A model generated the notes under the pieces. That model saw only the letters and a program-made list of their open reading frames with translations, searched no databases and was not told the origin of the DNA. Source: Acidithiobacillus sp. (lineage in GTDB: Bacteria > Pseudomonadota > Gammaproteobacteria > Acidithiobacillales > Acidithiobacillaceae). From it: a stretch of 64,000 bases of DNA. The translations under genes were made by a program, and so were the position numbers. The DNA lies in assembly GCA_028697715.1 (NCBI GenBank), contig JAQVDS010000009.1, positions 1 to 64,000 of the forward strand, written 5' to 3'. Every line of letters begins with the position of its first letter. Within the stretch, counting starts at the first letter, position 1. Positions 9,231 to 17,940 of this stretch are shown one piece after another.

Positions 9231-10357
9231 CAGATCACCTCGAGCTGGGCATGCAGTGCGCCCGCCGCCTTCATGGCTTGCAAGATGGCAATTAGGTCTG
9301 TGGGGGTGGCGCCGACGGCATTCAGCGCCCGCACCACCGACTCTAGGTTCACTCCTGGCTCAAACATCAGCAATTTGGCCTGCGGTTGCTTGATTTTGAC
9401 ATTGGCCTGCGGCACAACCGCGGTCTGCCCCGCTCCCAAGGGATTCGGCTGACTCACCAGGTACTTCTGCGAAATGGTCACCGAGAGATTGCCATGCGCC
9501 ACCGCGCAACTGCCCAGCGTGACATTTTGCCCCAGTACCACCGTACCGCTGCGCGCATCGATCACCACCTTAGCCACTGGAGTTTCTGGATCCACTTGCA
9601 AATTCTCTATCAATGCCAGAAAGTTGACACGCTGCCCCGGATCACTCGGCGCCCGGACCTCGACCACCCCGGCATTGAGGGCCTGGGCGGTGCCAGCGCC
9701 AAGACTGCGGTTGATGGCATCGACAATGCGCGCCGCCGTGGTGAAACTGGGGGTGTGCAAGTCGAGCTGGAGCGGTCCACCATTGTCGAAGCCGCTGGGC
9801 ACCGCCCGCTCGACATTGGCACCGTTGGGGATGGTTCCCGCAGTAGTGACGTTCACCTGCGCCGAGGCACCGTTGCTGCTCGCACCAAAACCGCTGACGA
9901 TAATACTCCCCTGGGCGACGGCATAGGTTTGCCCATCCGCACCCTTCAGTGGCGTCATCAGCAGGGTGCCACCCGCAAGGCTCGAGGCATTGCCCACCGC
10001 CGAGACGGTGACATTGATGGTCTGACCCGGCTGGGCAAAGGGCGGTAGATGCGCGGTCACCATCACTGCCGCTACATCCTTGGGCTGCAGATTGGTGGCC
10101 ACCGAGGGCGGCAAATTGATGCCGAGGCGCTGGAACATGTTCAGCAAGGACTGCGTGGTATAGGGTATCTGCGTCGCCTGATCGCCGGTCCCGTTCAACC
10201 CTACCACCAGACCATAGCCTACCAGCTGGTTGCTGCGCACCCCCGACACCACAGCGAGGTTGCGGATGCTTTCTGCATTACTCGGCAATGCGGCAGCCAG
10301 CAACAAGGTGGCACTGAGAAGAGGCAGCAAGCAGCGAATGACCAGACGCGATTTCAT
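9230..10357 (-). CDS. flgI: Flagellar P-ring protein FlgI
   Basis: A 375-residue periplasmic protein that forms the P ring in the peptidoglycan layer. It has a cleavable signal peptide (MKSRLVIRCLLPLLS..., cleavage after SNA), followed by the strongly conserved IRNLAVVSGVRSNQLVGYGL and VVGLNGTGDQ. The C-terminus has the usual LNAVGATPTDLIAILQAMKAAGAL. The frame is open further upstream, but the ATG at 10357 starts the signal peptide and has GGAGAG eight bases before it. It is preceded by flgH and overlaps flgJ by one base. Confidence 0.95.
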   Translation of the reverse strand: MKSRLVIRCLLPLLSATLLLAAALPSNAESIRNLAVVSGVRSNQLVGYGLVVGLNGTGDQATQIPYTTQSLLNMFQRLGINLPPSVATNLQPKDVAAVMVTAHLPPFAQPGQTINVTVSAVGNASSLAGGTLLMTPLKGADGQTYAVAQGSIIVSGFGASSNGASAQVNVTTAGTIPNGANVERAVPSGFDNGGPLQLDLHTPSFTTAARIVDAINRSLGAGTAQALNAGVVEVRAPSDPGQRVNFLALIENLQVDPETPVAKVVIDARSGTVVLGQNVTLGSCAVAHGNLSVTISQKYLVSQPNPLGAGQTAVVPQANVKIKQPQAKLLMFEPGVNLESVVRALNAVGATPTDLIAILQAMKAAGALHAQLEVI

Positions 10358-10374
10358 CGACAATCTCTCCATAC

Positions 10375-11097
10375 TCAGAATGGCCAGAGAGAAAGAAAGA
10401 ATCGTGCCAACCAAGGCATTCGCGCCGCCGCGTAGATACTGCCGTCACCACTGTATTCCACCCGCGCGTCGGCAATCTGTGTGGAAAGAACGGTATTTTG
10501 CGGCGTTACATCGGCGGGGCGCACCACTCCGGCAACCCGGATGAACTCGTGCCCACCATTGAGCAATACCTCTTTGGAGCCCTCGATCACCAGATTACCA
10601 TTGCCCATCACCCGCACCACGGTGGTTTCCAGGGTGGCGGTAAAGGTATTACTCTGGGACGTAGCACCGGTACCGCCAAATTTTTGGCTACTGTTCGCAC
10701 CCATAGAGGGGCTGATCTGCGAGCCGCCGATATTGCCAAAGGCAGGTGTCAGGCCAAAGAAGTTGGTCAGCGCCGCACTCAGGGAGTCGGAGCGGTTGAT
10801 GGCAGTATTCGTGTTGTTCGAGGCGCTGGAGTTCTCCTGAATCAGCACCGTGATCAGATCACCCACGCGGTTGGCGCGATTATCGGCAAAGAGGGAGACG
10901 TTGGTCTCCGGCTGCCAGATAGCGCCATTGGCGGGGTGCGCGTTCAGCGAGGCGGGCTCGGCGGGGATGGGCAGCGGTTTGATCGGCTCCATGCTCGGGT
11001 GCTGCATTTCCGCACAGGCAGTCAAGCCCAGCACCAAGAACAGCACAAAGAGCAGACGCCAGAGTCTTTGCAAGCGAAATCCAATCATTCCCCGCAT
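10375..11097 (-). CDS. flgH: Flagellar L-ring lipoprotein FlgH
   Basis: A 240-residue outer-membrane lipoprotein that builds the L ring around the rod. The signal sequence ends in a lipobox (LGLTAC, lipidated Cys), and the family motifs RVGDLITVLIQENSSASN and VVRPADVTPQNTVLSTQIADARV are present. The start ATG at 11097 has GAGAGG six bases upstream. It is 13 bases after flgG, and flgI follows 17 bases on. Its presence shows a Gram-negative envelope. Confidence 0.95.
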   Translation of the reverse strand: MRGMIGFRLQRLWRLLFVLFLVLGLTACAEMQHPSMEPIKPLPIPAEPASLNAHPANGAIWQPETNVSLFADNRANRVGDLITVLIQENSSASNNTNTAINRSDSLSAALTNFFGLTPAFGNIGGSQISPSMGANSSQKFGGTGATSQSNTFTATLETTVVRVMGNGNLVIEGSKEVLLNGGHEFIRVAGVVRPADVTPQNTVLSTQIADARVEYSGDGSIYAAARMPWLARFFLSLWPF

Positions 11098-11110
11098 GGC
11101 TAACCTCTCG

Positions 11111-11896
11111 TCAGATATTCTGGATGGCGTAGCCCAACATCGAATCCGAGGTCGAGACCGCCTTGCTGTTGATTTCATAGGCGCGCTGAGTGGCGATCAT
11201 ATCCACCAGTTCTGAAACCACGTTGACGTTAGAGGATTCGAGGTAGCCCTGCTGCACCGTGCCCAAGCCATTCAGACTGGGTTGGCCAGTCTGCGGCGCA
11301 CCCGAAGAACCCGTCTGCAGGTAGAGATTGCCGCCAATGCTCTGTAGGCCGGTGGGATTGATGAAGTTGGCAAGCTGAATGGTACCCACCTGCTGCGGCG
11401 CCGCCTGCCCTGGCAGTACGACCGAAACCGTACCATCCTCGCCGATGGTGATGCTCTGCGCATTCGGCGGGATGGTGACAGGTGGCTGCAAGAGATACCC
11501 ATTGGAGGTGACCAGCTGCCCCTGATTGTTCAACTGAAAGGTTCCGTCGCGGGTGTAGGCAATGGTGCCGTTCGGCTCCAGTATCTGAAAGAAGCCCTGG
11601 CCGTTGATGCCGACATCGAGAGCGTTACCAGTCTGCGTCAGGTTGCCCTGGGTCATCAGTCGCTCGGTAGCCACGACCCGCACCCCAGTACCCAGTTGCA
11701 ATCCCGACGGATACTGGGTGGTCTGCGACGACTGCGCGCCGGGCTGTCGCAGATTCTGGTAGAGCAAATCCTGAAACACTGCCCGCGATTGCTTGAATCC
11801 GGTAGTATTTACATTCGCCAGATTATTGGCGATGACGTCCATCTTGGTCTGTTCCCCTTCCAGACCAGTGGCCGCCACATAGAGAGAGCGCATCAT
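11111..11896 (-). CDS. flgG: Flagellar distal rod protein FlgG
   Basis: A 261-residue rod protein. The start ([20 protein letters not shown], preceded by one extra Met) leads into [25 protein letters not shown], the rod/hook family signature, and the end is [20 protein letters not shown]. Length equals the standard FlgG. AAGGAG stands eight bases before the first of two consecutive ATGs. It lies between flgF and flgH in the usual order and is part of the sigma-54-led flgB operon. Confidence 0.96.
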   Translation of the reverse strand: MMRSLYVAATGLEGEQTKMDVIANNLANVNTTGFKQSRAVFQDLLYQNLRQPGAQSSQTTQYPSGLQLGTGVRVVATERLMTQGNLTQTGNALDVGINGQGFFQILEPNGTIAYTRDGTFQLNNQGQLVTSNGYLLQPPVTIPPNAQSITIGEDGTVSVVLPGQAAPQQVGTIQLANFINPTGLQSIGGNLYLQTGSSGAPQTGQPSLNGLGTVQQGYLESSNVNVVSELVDMIATQRAYEINSKAVSTSDSMLGYAIQNI

Positions 11897-11914
11897 AAAA
11901 TTTTCTCCTTATCG

Positions 11915-12661
11915 TCAGGAAAGCACGAGGATCTGGTTGGCCGTATTGCGATCCTGATCGATAGTCTGGATCAACTTGGTCTGCATTTCGAACTGCCGAC
12001 TGTCCTGCAGCATCTGGATCATGCTGTGGATGGGATTGACATTACTACCTTCCAACGCACCCCCTTCCAGATCGACGCTCGGATCTTCGGTTGCCGCTTT
12101 TCCGTCACTCGTGCGGAACAGTCCATCGGCGCCCTTGCGCAGATCTTTTTCTGGTGGATTCACCAGCTTGATCTGGTTGATGACGAGCAGGCCGTTCGGC
12201 TGATTGCCTTGGGGTACGCCAGAAATCGTGCCATTGCTGCCAATGGTCAGGCCCGTCATGGGGGGCAAGGAGATGGGGGTACCATTGACGCCGAGCACCG
12301 GATGACCGGTAGTGGTTTCCAGGATACCCTGTCCGTTCACCTGTAGATTTCCGTCGCGGGTGTAAGCCTCTTTGCCGTCCGCACCCTGCACGGCAATCCA
12401 ACCCTGCCCGTTGATCGCGACATCCAATGGCCGTCCGGTATGCACGATCGGCCCGCTCTGGAAGTCCCAGCTGTCATCGGTGGTTGCGGTATAGACCCGA
12501 GTCGGCAGGCCCGCCCCGGAACCGTACACCGGCAGAGCTCGGGACTCGGCGATTTCCGCGCGAAAACCGCTGGTATTGGCATTGGCGAGATTGTTCGCCA
12601 CTACGTCCTGCCGCTGCAGCAAGGTCTTGGCGCCCGTCATAGCGATATAGAGCGTATCCAC
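11915..12661 (-). CDS. flgF: Flagellar proximal rod protein FlgF
   Basis: A 248-residue rod protein of the FlgE/F/G family. It begins with the typical MDTLYIAMTGAKTLLQRQDV and VANNLANANTSGFRAE, and ends with HSMIQMLQDSRQFEMQTKLI. The initiation codon is GTG at 12661, an otherwise normal FlgF start. An AGGGG lies about eleven bases upstream, a rather long spacing. It is located between flgE and flgG. Confidence 0.95.
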   Translation of the reverse strand: MDTLYIAMTGAKTLLQRQDVVANNLANANTSGFRAEIAESRALPVYGSGAGLPTRVYTATTDDSWDFQSGPIVHTGRPLDVAINGQGWIAVQGADGKEAYTRDGNLQVNGQGILETTTGHPVLGVNGTPISLPPMTGLTIGSNGTISGVPQGNQPNGLLVINQIKLVNPPEKDLRKGADGLFRTSDGKAATEDPSVDLEGGALEGSNVNPIHSMIQMLQDSRQFEMQTKLIQTIDQDRNTANQILVLS

Positions 12662-12676
12662 GACGATCTAACCCCT

Positions 12677-13915
12677 TTACAGACTGAGTAGGGTCTGCAC
12701 CACGGTATTCTGCGTCTTGATGGTCTGCGCATTGGCCTGATAGGCCTGCTGCGCGACAATCAAATTGACCAGATCCTTGGAGAGATCGACATTGGATTGC
12801 TCTACTGCCCCGGACTGGAGAACGCCTAGATTGGTGCTACCCGGCGCGCCACTCAGCGGCTGTCCCGAGGCGTAGGTCTCCGCCCAGTAGTTGTTACCCA
12901 GATTCTGCAGACCATTATTGTTGGCAAAGCGGGTCAGACTGATCTGCCCCATGACTTGCGACTGGCCGTTGCTATAGCGCGCGTAAATATTGCCACTCGG
13001 ATCGATGGACAGGCCGGAGAGCTGGCCTACACCGTAGCCATTGGTAGTGGCGGCAATCACTGCGTTCGGGGCGTTGTAATTGGTGCTACCGCTAAAATTC
13101 AACGCCAGGGTGGAAGGATTGGCACCATCGGCCCACTGTAGGTTGATGGTACCACTGCTGGGTGGCTGCACCTGCCCGGTCGAGTTGAACTGCAAAGTAC
13201 CGAGCGAACCGCTACTGGTCGTACCGCTGGCAGTGCCCGTCGCCGAATAGTACACATTCCAAGTTTGACCACTGGTTGGACTGCTGGATGCCAATTGATA
13301 ATAGGTAGTCACTAGTTGCGGAGTACCCAGGCTGTCGTAGACCGTGCTGGTCGTGGAGTAGTTGTAACTGTTCGGATCGTTTGTACTGAAAGGAGTGCCG
13401 CTGGAAATGGGGGTGTTGGTGGAATCCAAATTCAAAGAATAGCTCAAACCCGAAGATGCCTGTGGCGCCAGTGCTGCCTGGCTGATGGTGAGTGGGCCGC
13501 TGAGGCCGGTCAACTTGCCATTTTGCGCCTGAACACCGATCAGTTCGCCGCCATTGCCATCGACGATCACCCCACCGGAATTCAGCTGCAATTGTCCATT
13601 ACGGCTATACACCGTCGCACCATTGTAATTGAACTGGAAAAACCCATTCCCATTGATCGCCACATCCAGCGGATTGCTGGTAGTCTGAATATTCCCCTGG
13701 GTAAATTGCTGCGCCACCGTCATCACCTGCGTACCAATCCCCACCTGCCCATAAGTAGGTGCGCTATTGGTCATGGCCGAGGCGTAGGCATCGGCAAACT
13801 CCGCGTTAGAGGACTTGAAACCCACAGTATTGGCATTGGAAATATTATTGCCCAGCACCTGCAAATCCGTGTTTGCCGCATTCAATCCACTCAAAGCTGT
13901 TTGGAAAGCACCCAT
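12677..13915 (-). CDS. flgE: Flagellar hook protein FlgE
   Basis: A 412-residue hook subunit. The N-terminus MGAFQTALSGLNAANTDLQV then GNNISNANTVGFKSSNAEF and the C-terminus LSKDLVNLIVAQQAYQANAQ are the conserved hook core helices. The middle is Ser/Thr/Asn/Gly-rich. Two in-frame ATGs lie six bases apart (13921 and 13915); the second has correct spacing to AGGAG and starts the conserved MGAF, so it is chosen. It follows flgD, which carries the hook-cap scaffold. Confidence 0.95.
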   Translation of the reverse strand: MGAFQTALSGLNAANTDLQVLGNNISNANTVGFKSSNAEFADAYASAMTNSAPTYGQVGIGTQVMTVAQQFTQGNIQTTSNPLDVAINGNGFFQFNYNGATVYSRNGQLQLNSGGVIVDGNGGELIGVQAQNGKLTGLSGPLTISQAALAPQASSGLSYSLNLDSTNTPISSGTPFSTNDPNSYNYSTTSTVYDSLGTPQLVTTYYQLASSSPTSGQTWNVYYSATGTASGTTSSGSLGTLQFNSTGQVQPPSSGTINLQWADGANPSTLALNFSGSTNYNAPNAVIAATTNGYGVGQLSGLSIDPSGNIYARYSNGQSQVMGQISLTRFANNNGLQNLGNNYWAETYASGQPLSGAPGSTNLGVLQSGAVEQSNVDLSKDLVNLIVAQQAYQANAQTIKTQNTVVQTLLSL

Positions 13916-13925
13916 GACCATCTCC

Positions 13926-14621
13926 TCAAATGATGTTTTGCACGGAACTGAAAGGAACCGAACCTTGTTGCCCGCTCAATTGTAAAGTAGGACCGGAGCT
14001 ACCTAGGGTAACGCCATTCACCACGCCCAAACTGTAGGGCGTAGCCGTCACTGCTTGCGAACCATTAGCCGCCTGGACAACGAATTGATAATTTCCTGCT
14101 GGCAGCTCAACACCGTAGTTATCGGTGCCATTCCAGGTGAAGCTCTGCATACCAGAGCTTTGTGCCCCCTGTGGCAATACTGCCAGGGTCTGCCCCGCGG
14201 AGTTCTGCACCAGAACATCGACATTGCTGGCATCCGCACTGAGCTCATAGCCACCGGTTGCGCTACCGCCACTCAATTGTAGGCTGTTGCCCGAGGTGCT
14301 GACGGTTTTCCCAATCAGTGACGCAGCCTGCAATCCCTGATTTTGATTGATCTGCGCCATAAGGCTGCTCAGGGAGCCTTGAATAGCATTGACACCATTG
14401 GCCACACTGAACTGTGCCAGCTCGGCGGAAAGATCCTGATTACTCAGGGGATTCAATGGATCCTGATTGGTCAGCTGGGTTACCAGCAGATTGTAGAACG
14501 TGCTTTCACTGGCCAGACCACTGGCACCGGAACTGGCCGAGCCAGAACTGCTGGCACTATTGCTTTGCAGAGAAGCATAAAAAGGATTTACGGCAGAGGT
14601 AAGCGAATTGACACTACTCAT
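13926..14621 (-). CDS. flgD: Hook-cap scaffold protein FlgD
   Basis: A 231-residue protein that caps the growing hook and is lost after hook completion. The conserved N-terminal segment (about 40-75) reads STFYNLLVTQLTNQDPLNPL then LSAELAQFSVANGVNAI. The C-terminal part has the FLG domain (SADASNVDVLVQNSAGQTL, FTWNGTDNYGVELPAGNYQF). An Ala/Ser/Gly-rich start precedes the conserved block. It lies two bases after flgC and directly before flgE. Confidence 0.95.
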   Translation of the reverse strand: MSSVNSLTSAVNPFYASLQSNSASSSGSASSGASGLASESTFYNLLVTQLTNQDPLNPLSNQDLSAELAQFSVANGVNAIQGSLSSLMAQINQNQGLQAASLIGKTVSTSGNSLQLSGGSATGGYELSADASNVDVLVQNSAGQTLAVLPQGAQSSGMQSFTWNGTDNYGVELPAGNYQFVVQAANGSQAVTATPYSLGVVNGVTLGSSGPTLQLSGQQGSVPFSSVQNII

Positions 14622-14623
14622 TT

Positions 14624-15034
14624 TCAGGCTCCTAGGGTCAAGGTCTTTTGCAGGAGGGTCTTGGTGGTTTCCATCACGTTCACGTTGGCTTGATAGGCGC
14701 GGGACGCAGAAATCATGTTCACCAACTCATCCACCGGGTTCACATTGGGCATTTTTACGTAGCCCTGAGCATCGGCCAGAGGATTCCCTGGCTGGTATAC
14801 CAATTTGAACGGCCCGGGTTTTTCGATGACTCCGGCAACCGCTACCCCATCGACGCCAGCCGGATTACTGCTCTGCGGTTGTGCAGCAAAGACTACTTCT
14901 CGCGCCCGATAGGGCTGACCGTTGGAACTGGTGGCCGAATTTGCATTGGCAAGATTACTAGCCACCACATTCAGACGATAACTTTGCGCCGTAAGCCCGG
15001 AACTCGCGACATTGAAAACCGAAAACAAGGACAT
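14624..15034 (-). CDS. flgC: Flagellar proximal rod protein FlgC
   Basis: A 136-residue rod protein. It begins [20 protein letters not shown] with [17 protein letters not shown] and ends [20 protein letters not shown], both standard for FlgC. AGAGGG stands about seven bases before the ATG. It is the second gene of the operon, 22 bases downstream of flgB. Confidence 0.95.
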   Translation of the reverse strand: MSLFSVFNVASSGLTAQSYRLNVVASNLANANSATSSNGQPYRAREVVFAAQPQSSNPAGVDGVAVAGVIEKPGPFKLVYQPGNPLADAQGYVKMPNVNPVDELVNMISASRAYQANVNVMETTKTLLQKTLTLGA

Positions 15035-15056
15035 GGCTTTTCCCTCTAGGCCAGGA

Positions 15057-15470
15057 TCACTGCGTGGTGCCAGTGATCGCAGACAACAAATTTTTGATCT
15101 TTCCCGTCAAGAAAGTGACATCGGCCTGATACCGCACGCCGTTTTGCGCAAACTCCGACTGTTCACGGTTCATATCCACCGAATTGCCATCCAGCCCCAC
15201 AGCACTCCCTCGCTGATACTGCACATAGCTCGCCAAGGCGAGGGAGCCTGGCGCGTCGCCAAATTGCCGCGCCTGATCGGTTTTCATGGGGAAGCCCATG
15301 CCCTGCCCTGCCTGCACCGCCCGCAGCGTCTTGGCAAAAGGGATATCCACCGCCTTGTAATTTGGCGTATTGGCATTGGCGATGTTGGCAGCAAGCAATT
15401 GTTGTCGATATCCAGACACGCGCAGGGCGTCTGCCAAAGGATTCAGGGTTTGATCCAAGAGACTGGGCAT
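15057..15470 (-). CDS. flgB: Flagellar proximal rod protein FlgB
   Basis: A 137-residue rod protein and first gene of the long rod-hook operon. It has the FlgB pattern of [20 protein letters not shown], then [17 protein letters not shown], and a C-terminal helix ([20 protein letters not shown]) without the second rod helix seen in FlgC. A GAGG precedes the ATG. A sigma-54-type promoter is found 36-52 bases upstream. Confidence 0.94.
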   Translation of the reverse strand: MPSLLDQTLNPLADALRVSGYRQQLLAANIANANTPNYKAVDIPFAKTLRAVQAGQGMGFPMKTDQARQFGDAPGSLALASYVQYQRGSAVGLDGNSVDMNREQSEFAQNGVRYQADVTFLTGKIKNLLSAITGTTQ

Positions 15471-15505
15471 AGCATCAGGCCTCTACCGAAGATGACGTTG
15501 CACCC

Positions 15506-15522
15506 AAGCAAACGCCGTGCCT
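15506..15522 (-). promoter_or_regulatory. Sigma-54 promoter for the flgB operon
   Basis: Read on the minus strand this is AGGCACG-gcgt-TTGCTT, almost the sigma-54 consensus TGGCACG-N4-TTGCW, with GG and GC at the correct ten-base spacing. Transcription would start near 15497, leaving a leader of about 27 bases before flgB. A sigma-54 promoter here predicts an enhancer-binding activator of the FlrC/FleR type encoded elsewhere. Confidence 0.75.
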
Positions 15523-15672
15523 ACCTAAGGGACTGCCTGCGCCACAGGTTCCTCCCAAATTTTATAGAGATCATCGGCGACAATGTTCCGCCGGCCACGG
15601 AATGCGGCAAGATTTTGCCGCCGATCAGAGATGTTTCTATGCAGAGTTCAAGGTCCACCCCGACAAACTTTC

Positions 15673-15688
15673 TGGCCTGGCTTTTGCT
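15673..15688 (+). promoter_or_regulatory. Sigma-54 promoter for flgA
   Basis: TGGCCTG-GCTT-TTGCT on the plus strand keeps the invariant GG and GC ten bases apart and 10 of the 12 informative consensus positions. The start would be near 15699, about 32 bases before the GTG of flgA. Its position inside the longer open frame argues that flgA starts at 15731 and not further upstream. Confidence 0.65.
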
Positions 15689-15730
15689 AATGATCCGCAA
15701 CGCATCTGTAGCGACGAATGGGGGATTCTG

Positions 15731-16435
15731 GTGTTCCGATCTTTGCGCAACTTGGCCATTGCCGCTGCCCTGGTCTCTTACCTAGCACCCATCAATCAAG
15801 CTGATGCAGGTGAGAGCATGGCAGCCATTCATAGCGCCGTCATCCAGTTTGTGCGACAACACCTAGCAGGCAGCATGCGCAACAGCGAGATCGCCGTAGA
15901 TGTACCTGCGGCAAGCGTCAACTTTCCGACCTGTACGCGGCTGCAGCTCGGGTACTTCGGCTACGCCAACCCCTTTGGCAATCAGACCGTAGCGGTGCAT
16001 TGTCAAAATCCGCAGGCCTGGACCTTGTATGTGCCCATACAGATCCGCCAAGGAAGCAAGATCCTGATTGCGGCGCACAGTCTGAGTGCCGACAGTATCC
16101 TGCGCGCCGGCGATATTGCCGAGAGCGTGGCCAATCCTGGAGAACTTTCCGGTGCGCCGCTGCATGATCCGGCCCAAGCCATCGGCCAGCGCCTGCAGTA
16201 TGGTGTCATGGCCGGGCAACCGATCCTACGGTCTATGTTGCAGCAGCCGGACCTGGTACATGCCGGGCAATTGGTAACTCTAGTTGCCCAAGGGGACGGG
16301 GTACGCATAGCGACCACCGCAGAAGCCATCGAGAATGGCAAAGAGGGACAGAGCATTCTGGTACGCAATGTACAATCTGGACGGGTACTGCATGCCATCG
16401 TGACTGGTAATGGGAATGTACGGGTATCCTTTTGA
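15731..16435 (+). CDS. flgA: FlgA, P-ring assembly chaperone
   Basis: A 234-residue periplasmic protein that assists FlgI polymerisation into the P ring. The GTG at 15731 has GGGGG six bases upstream and starts a signal peptide (FRSLRNLAIAAALVSYLAP, cleavage after ADA). The C-terminal SAF domain is clear: LSADSILRAGDIAES, then GQRLQYGVMAGQPILRSMLQ and LVTLVAQGDGVRIATTAEA. The frame is open further upstream but that part overlaps the promoter. It is divergent from flgB and upstream of flgM, a common layout. Confidence 0.9.
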   Translation: MFRSLRNLAIAAALVSYLAPINQADAGESMAAIHSAVIQFVRQHLAGSMRNSEIAVDVPAASVNFPTCTRLQLGYFGYANPFGNQTVAVHCQNPQAWTLYVPIQIRQGSKILIAAHSLSADSILRAGDIAESVANPGELSGAPLHDPAQAIGQRLQYGVMAGQPILRSMLQQPDLVHAGQLVTLVAQGDGVRIATTAEAIENGKEGQSILVRNVQSGRVLHAIVTGNGNVRVSF

Positions 16436-16463
16436 CGTTGCGAGAAAAGGTTTCTTGCACGAT

Positions 16464-16491
16464 TCAAGAGATTCTGCAATTGTGCCGTTAT
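16464..16491 (+). promoter_or_regulatory. Candidate sigma-28 (FliA) promoter for flgM
   Basis: TCAAGAGA, twelve bases, then GCCGTTAT. This resembles the FliA consensus TAAAGTTT-N11-GCCGATAA, with GCCG intact and the spacer one base long. It lies 30 bases before the flgM ATG, where a late flagellar promoter is expected, because flgM is normally expressed from sigma-28 as well as by read-through from flgA. Confidence 0.45.
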
Positions 16492-16520
16492 CCGTGAGAT
16501 GAGCCGAGAGGAAAGCAGCC

Positions 16521-16826
16521 ATGGATCCAATTCAGCCGAAAAGCGCAATTACATCGGTAACGGCCGACGCGCCGCGCGGCCAAACATCCGCAAAAACCGG
16601 TAGCAGTACACCGAGCAGCGTGCCGCAAGAGCAAGTGACGCTCTCGGCAACTGCACAAGCCCTGCTGCAAGCCAGCGGTAACCAGAGCGAGTCGAGTCGC
16701 ATCGAGGCCCTGCGCACAGCCGTGCAGAACGGCAGGTATGTCGTCTCACCAGCCAAAATCGGGCAAGGCCTACTGCAGGATCAGCAGCAACTGCTGGCGC
16801 GACCAACGCCCGGTGCACGGGCCTGA
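16521..16826 (+). CDS. flgM: Anti-sigma-28 factor FlgM
   Basis: A 101-residue, low-complexity N-terminus followed by the conserved C-terminal sigma-28-binding region (EQVTLSATAQAL, then SRIEALRTAVQNGRYVVSPA and KIGQGLL). FlgM holds FliA inactive until the hook is complete and then leaves through the flagellar export channel. GAGAGG is about nine bases before the ATG. flgN follows three bases later, as in many proteobacteria. Confidence 0.93.
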   Translation: MDPIQPKSAITSVTADAPRGQTSAKTGSSTPSSVPQEQVTLSATAQALLQASGNQSESSRIEALRTAVQNGRYVVSPAKIGQGLLQDQQQLLARPTPGARA

Positions 16827-16829
16827 TCC

Positions 16830-17219
16830 GTGTCTTCCAACGCCGAGATCATTGCTCTTCAGGTTGCCCGTCTCGAGGCATTGCGGCAGGTGCTGGAAAG
16901 CGAATCCGAGGCCTTGCTTCAAGGGGACTGGGCACGTGTGCAGGGGGCTGCCGCGCAAAAATTACAGTTATTCCGGGAAATCAGCGCCCTGGAAAGCCTG
17001 CGCCGGGGGCAGAGTGGCAGCCCCGACGAGTTACGCCAGCGCCAACGGCTACTCCAGGAAATTGCCCAGATCAATCGCCGCAACGGCGCCAGCATTCAGG
17101 CCCTCGGCCGCTTCCAACAGGAGGCCTGGCAAGTACTATTTGGCACGGAAAACAAGCTCTACGACGATGCCGGCCAGATCGGCAAGGGCAACAACGGACA
17201 CCGTTTGGGGAGTGCCTGA
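16830..17219 (+). CDS. flgN: FlgN-family export chaperone for FlgK and FlgL
   Basis: A 129-residue all-helical protein with the FlgN pattern: LEALRQVLESESEALLQGDW near residue 15, a long coiled-coil, and QINRRNGASIQALGRF near 90. FlgN binds the C-termini of hook-associated proteins and delivers them to the export gate. Position directly after flgM is the classical flgMN arrangement. Its stop overlaps the csrA start (TGATG), linking translation of the two. Confidence 0.85.
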   Translation: MSSNAEIIALQVARLEALRQVLESESEALLQGDWARVQGAAAQKLQLFREISALESLRRGQSGSPDELRQRQRLLQEIAQINRRNGASIQALGRFQQEAWQVLFGTENKLYDDAGQIGKGNNGHRLGSA

Positions 17220-17467
17220 TGCTGGTCCTGACGCGCAGAAAAGGCCAGGCCATCCGCATTGGTGAGGATATTCGCATCGTCGTCACACGCATCGATGACG
17301 GTCAGGTTCGCCTGGGTCTGGAAACTCCAGCGGGGATCTCGATCCTGCGCGAGGAGTTGTTTGAAGCGGTACGCAGTGACAACCAGGATGCCGCACAGAG
17401 CCAGCCCGGACAGCTGGAAGTCTGGCTCGCGGAATACGGCTCGGGTCAGACACAGGAGAATTCATGA
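17219..17467 (+). CDS. csrA: Carbon storage regulator CsrA
   Basis: An 82-residue RNA-binding translational regulator. The sequence MLVLTRRKGQAIRIGEDIRI, then VRLGLETPAGISILREEL, is the canonical CsrA fold; the conserved Arg of the RNA-binding edge is in ILREEL. The C-terminal tail of about 25 residues is longer than in E. coli CsrA (61 residues). It overlaps flgN by one base and fliW by four, so the three form one translational unit with a FliW antagonist next door. Confidence 0.95.
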   Translation: MLVLTRRKGQAIRIGEDIRIVVTRIDDGQVRLGLETPAGISILREELFEAVRSDNQDAAQSQPGQLEVWLAEYGSGQTQENS

Positions 17468-17940
17468 GCGAGTCCCTCTATCCCACGCGCTTCGGTCAAT
17501 TGCCGATCCGTGATGAACAGATCTGGCAATGCTCTCTGCCACTCTCCGGATTTGCCGACCTGCAGCGCTTTGCGCTGCTACACGTTGATAAGCAGGGACC
17601 CTTTTTATGGCTACAATCCCTCGACGACCCGCTAATCGCCTTTCTTCTCTGTGCACCCGAGCATTTTGGCCTGCACTATGACCCACCGGAGCCCTCCTGT
17701 GCCGATGGAGTGAACATGCTGCTGGTGATCCTCCCGCAAAAGGCTGAGGATCAGTTGCGGGTGCATCAGCTCGCTCCTCTTTATTTTTGTCCTGAACAAC
17801 GATCACTGCGGCAGTGGATCGTCGAACAGGCACAGCCAGCCAGCGGTAGGGGCTCCGATTTACCCCCGGATTGCCTGCTGGCGCATGCTGTCCGTCTTGG
17901 TACCCTTAGCGACGCAGCGTCACAGCCGGGCTCGATGTAG
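17464..17940 (+). CDS. fliW: FliW, CsrA-binding flagellar assembly factor
   Basis: A 158-residue protein of the FliW family. Typical features are LPLSGFADLQRFALLHVDKQ near 27 and PFLWLQSLDDPLIAFLLC near 48, then a variable C-terminus. FliW sequesters CsrA and is itself sequestered by flagellin, which couples filament export to translation. It overlaps csrA by four bases. CsrA-FliW pairs are best known from Bacillus, Campylobacter and spirochaetes; this placement behind flgMN in a Gram-negative sigma-54 flagellar system is less usual. Its 3' end overlaps ycgR tail to tail by 21 bases. Confidence 0.85.
   Translation: MSESLYPTRFGQLPIRDEQIWQCSLPLSGFADLQRFALLHVDKQGPFLWLQSLDDPLIAFLLCAPEHFGLHYDPPEPSCADGVNMLLVILPQKAEDQLRVHQLAPLYFCPEQRSLRQWIVEQAQPASGRGSDLPPDCLLAHAVRLGTLSDAASQPGSM

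Noticed and set aside
15602-15730. Longer N-terminus for flgA from the upstream in-frame ATG
   Set aside because: The extension would cover the sigma-54 promoter and precede the signal peptide; GTG at 15731 has a proper ribosome site.
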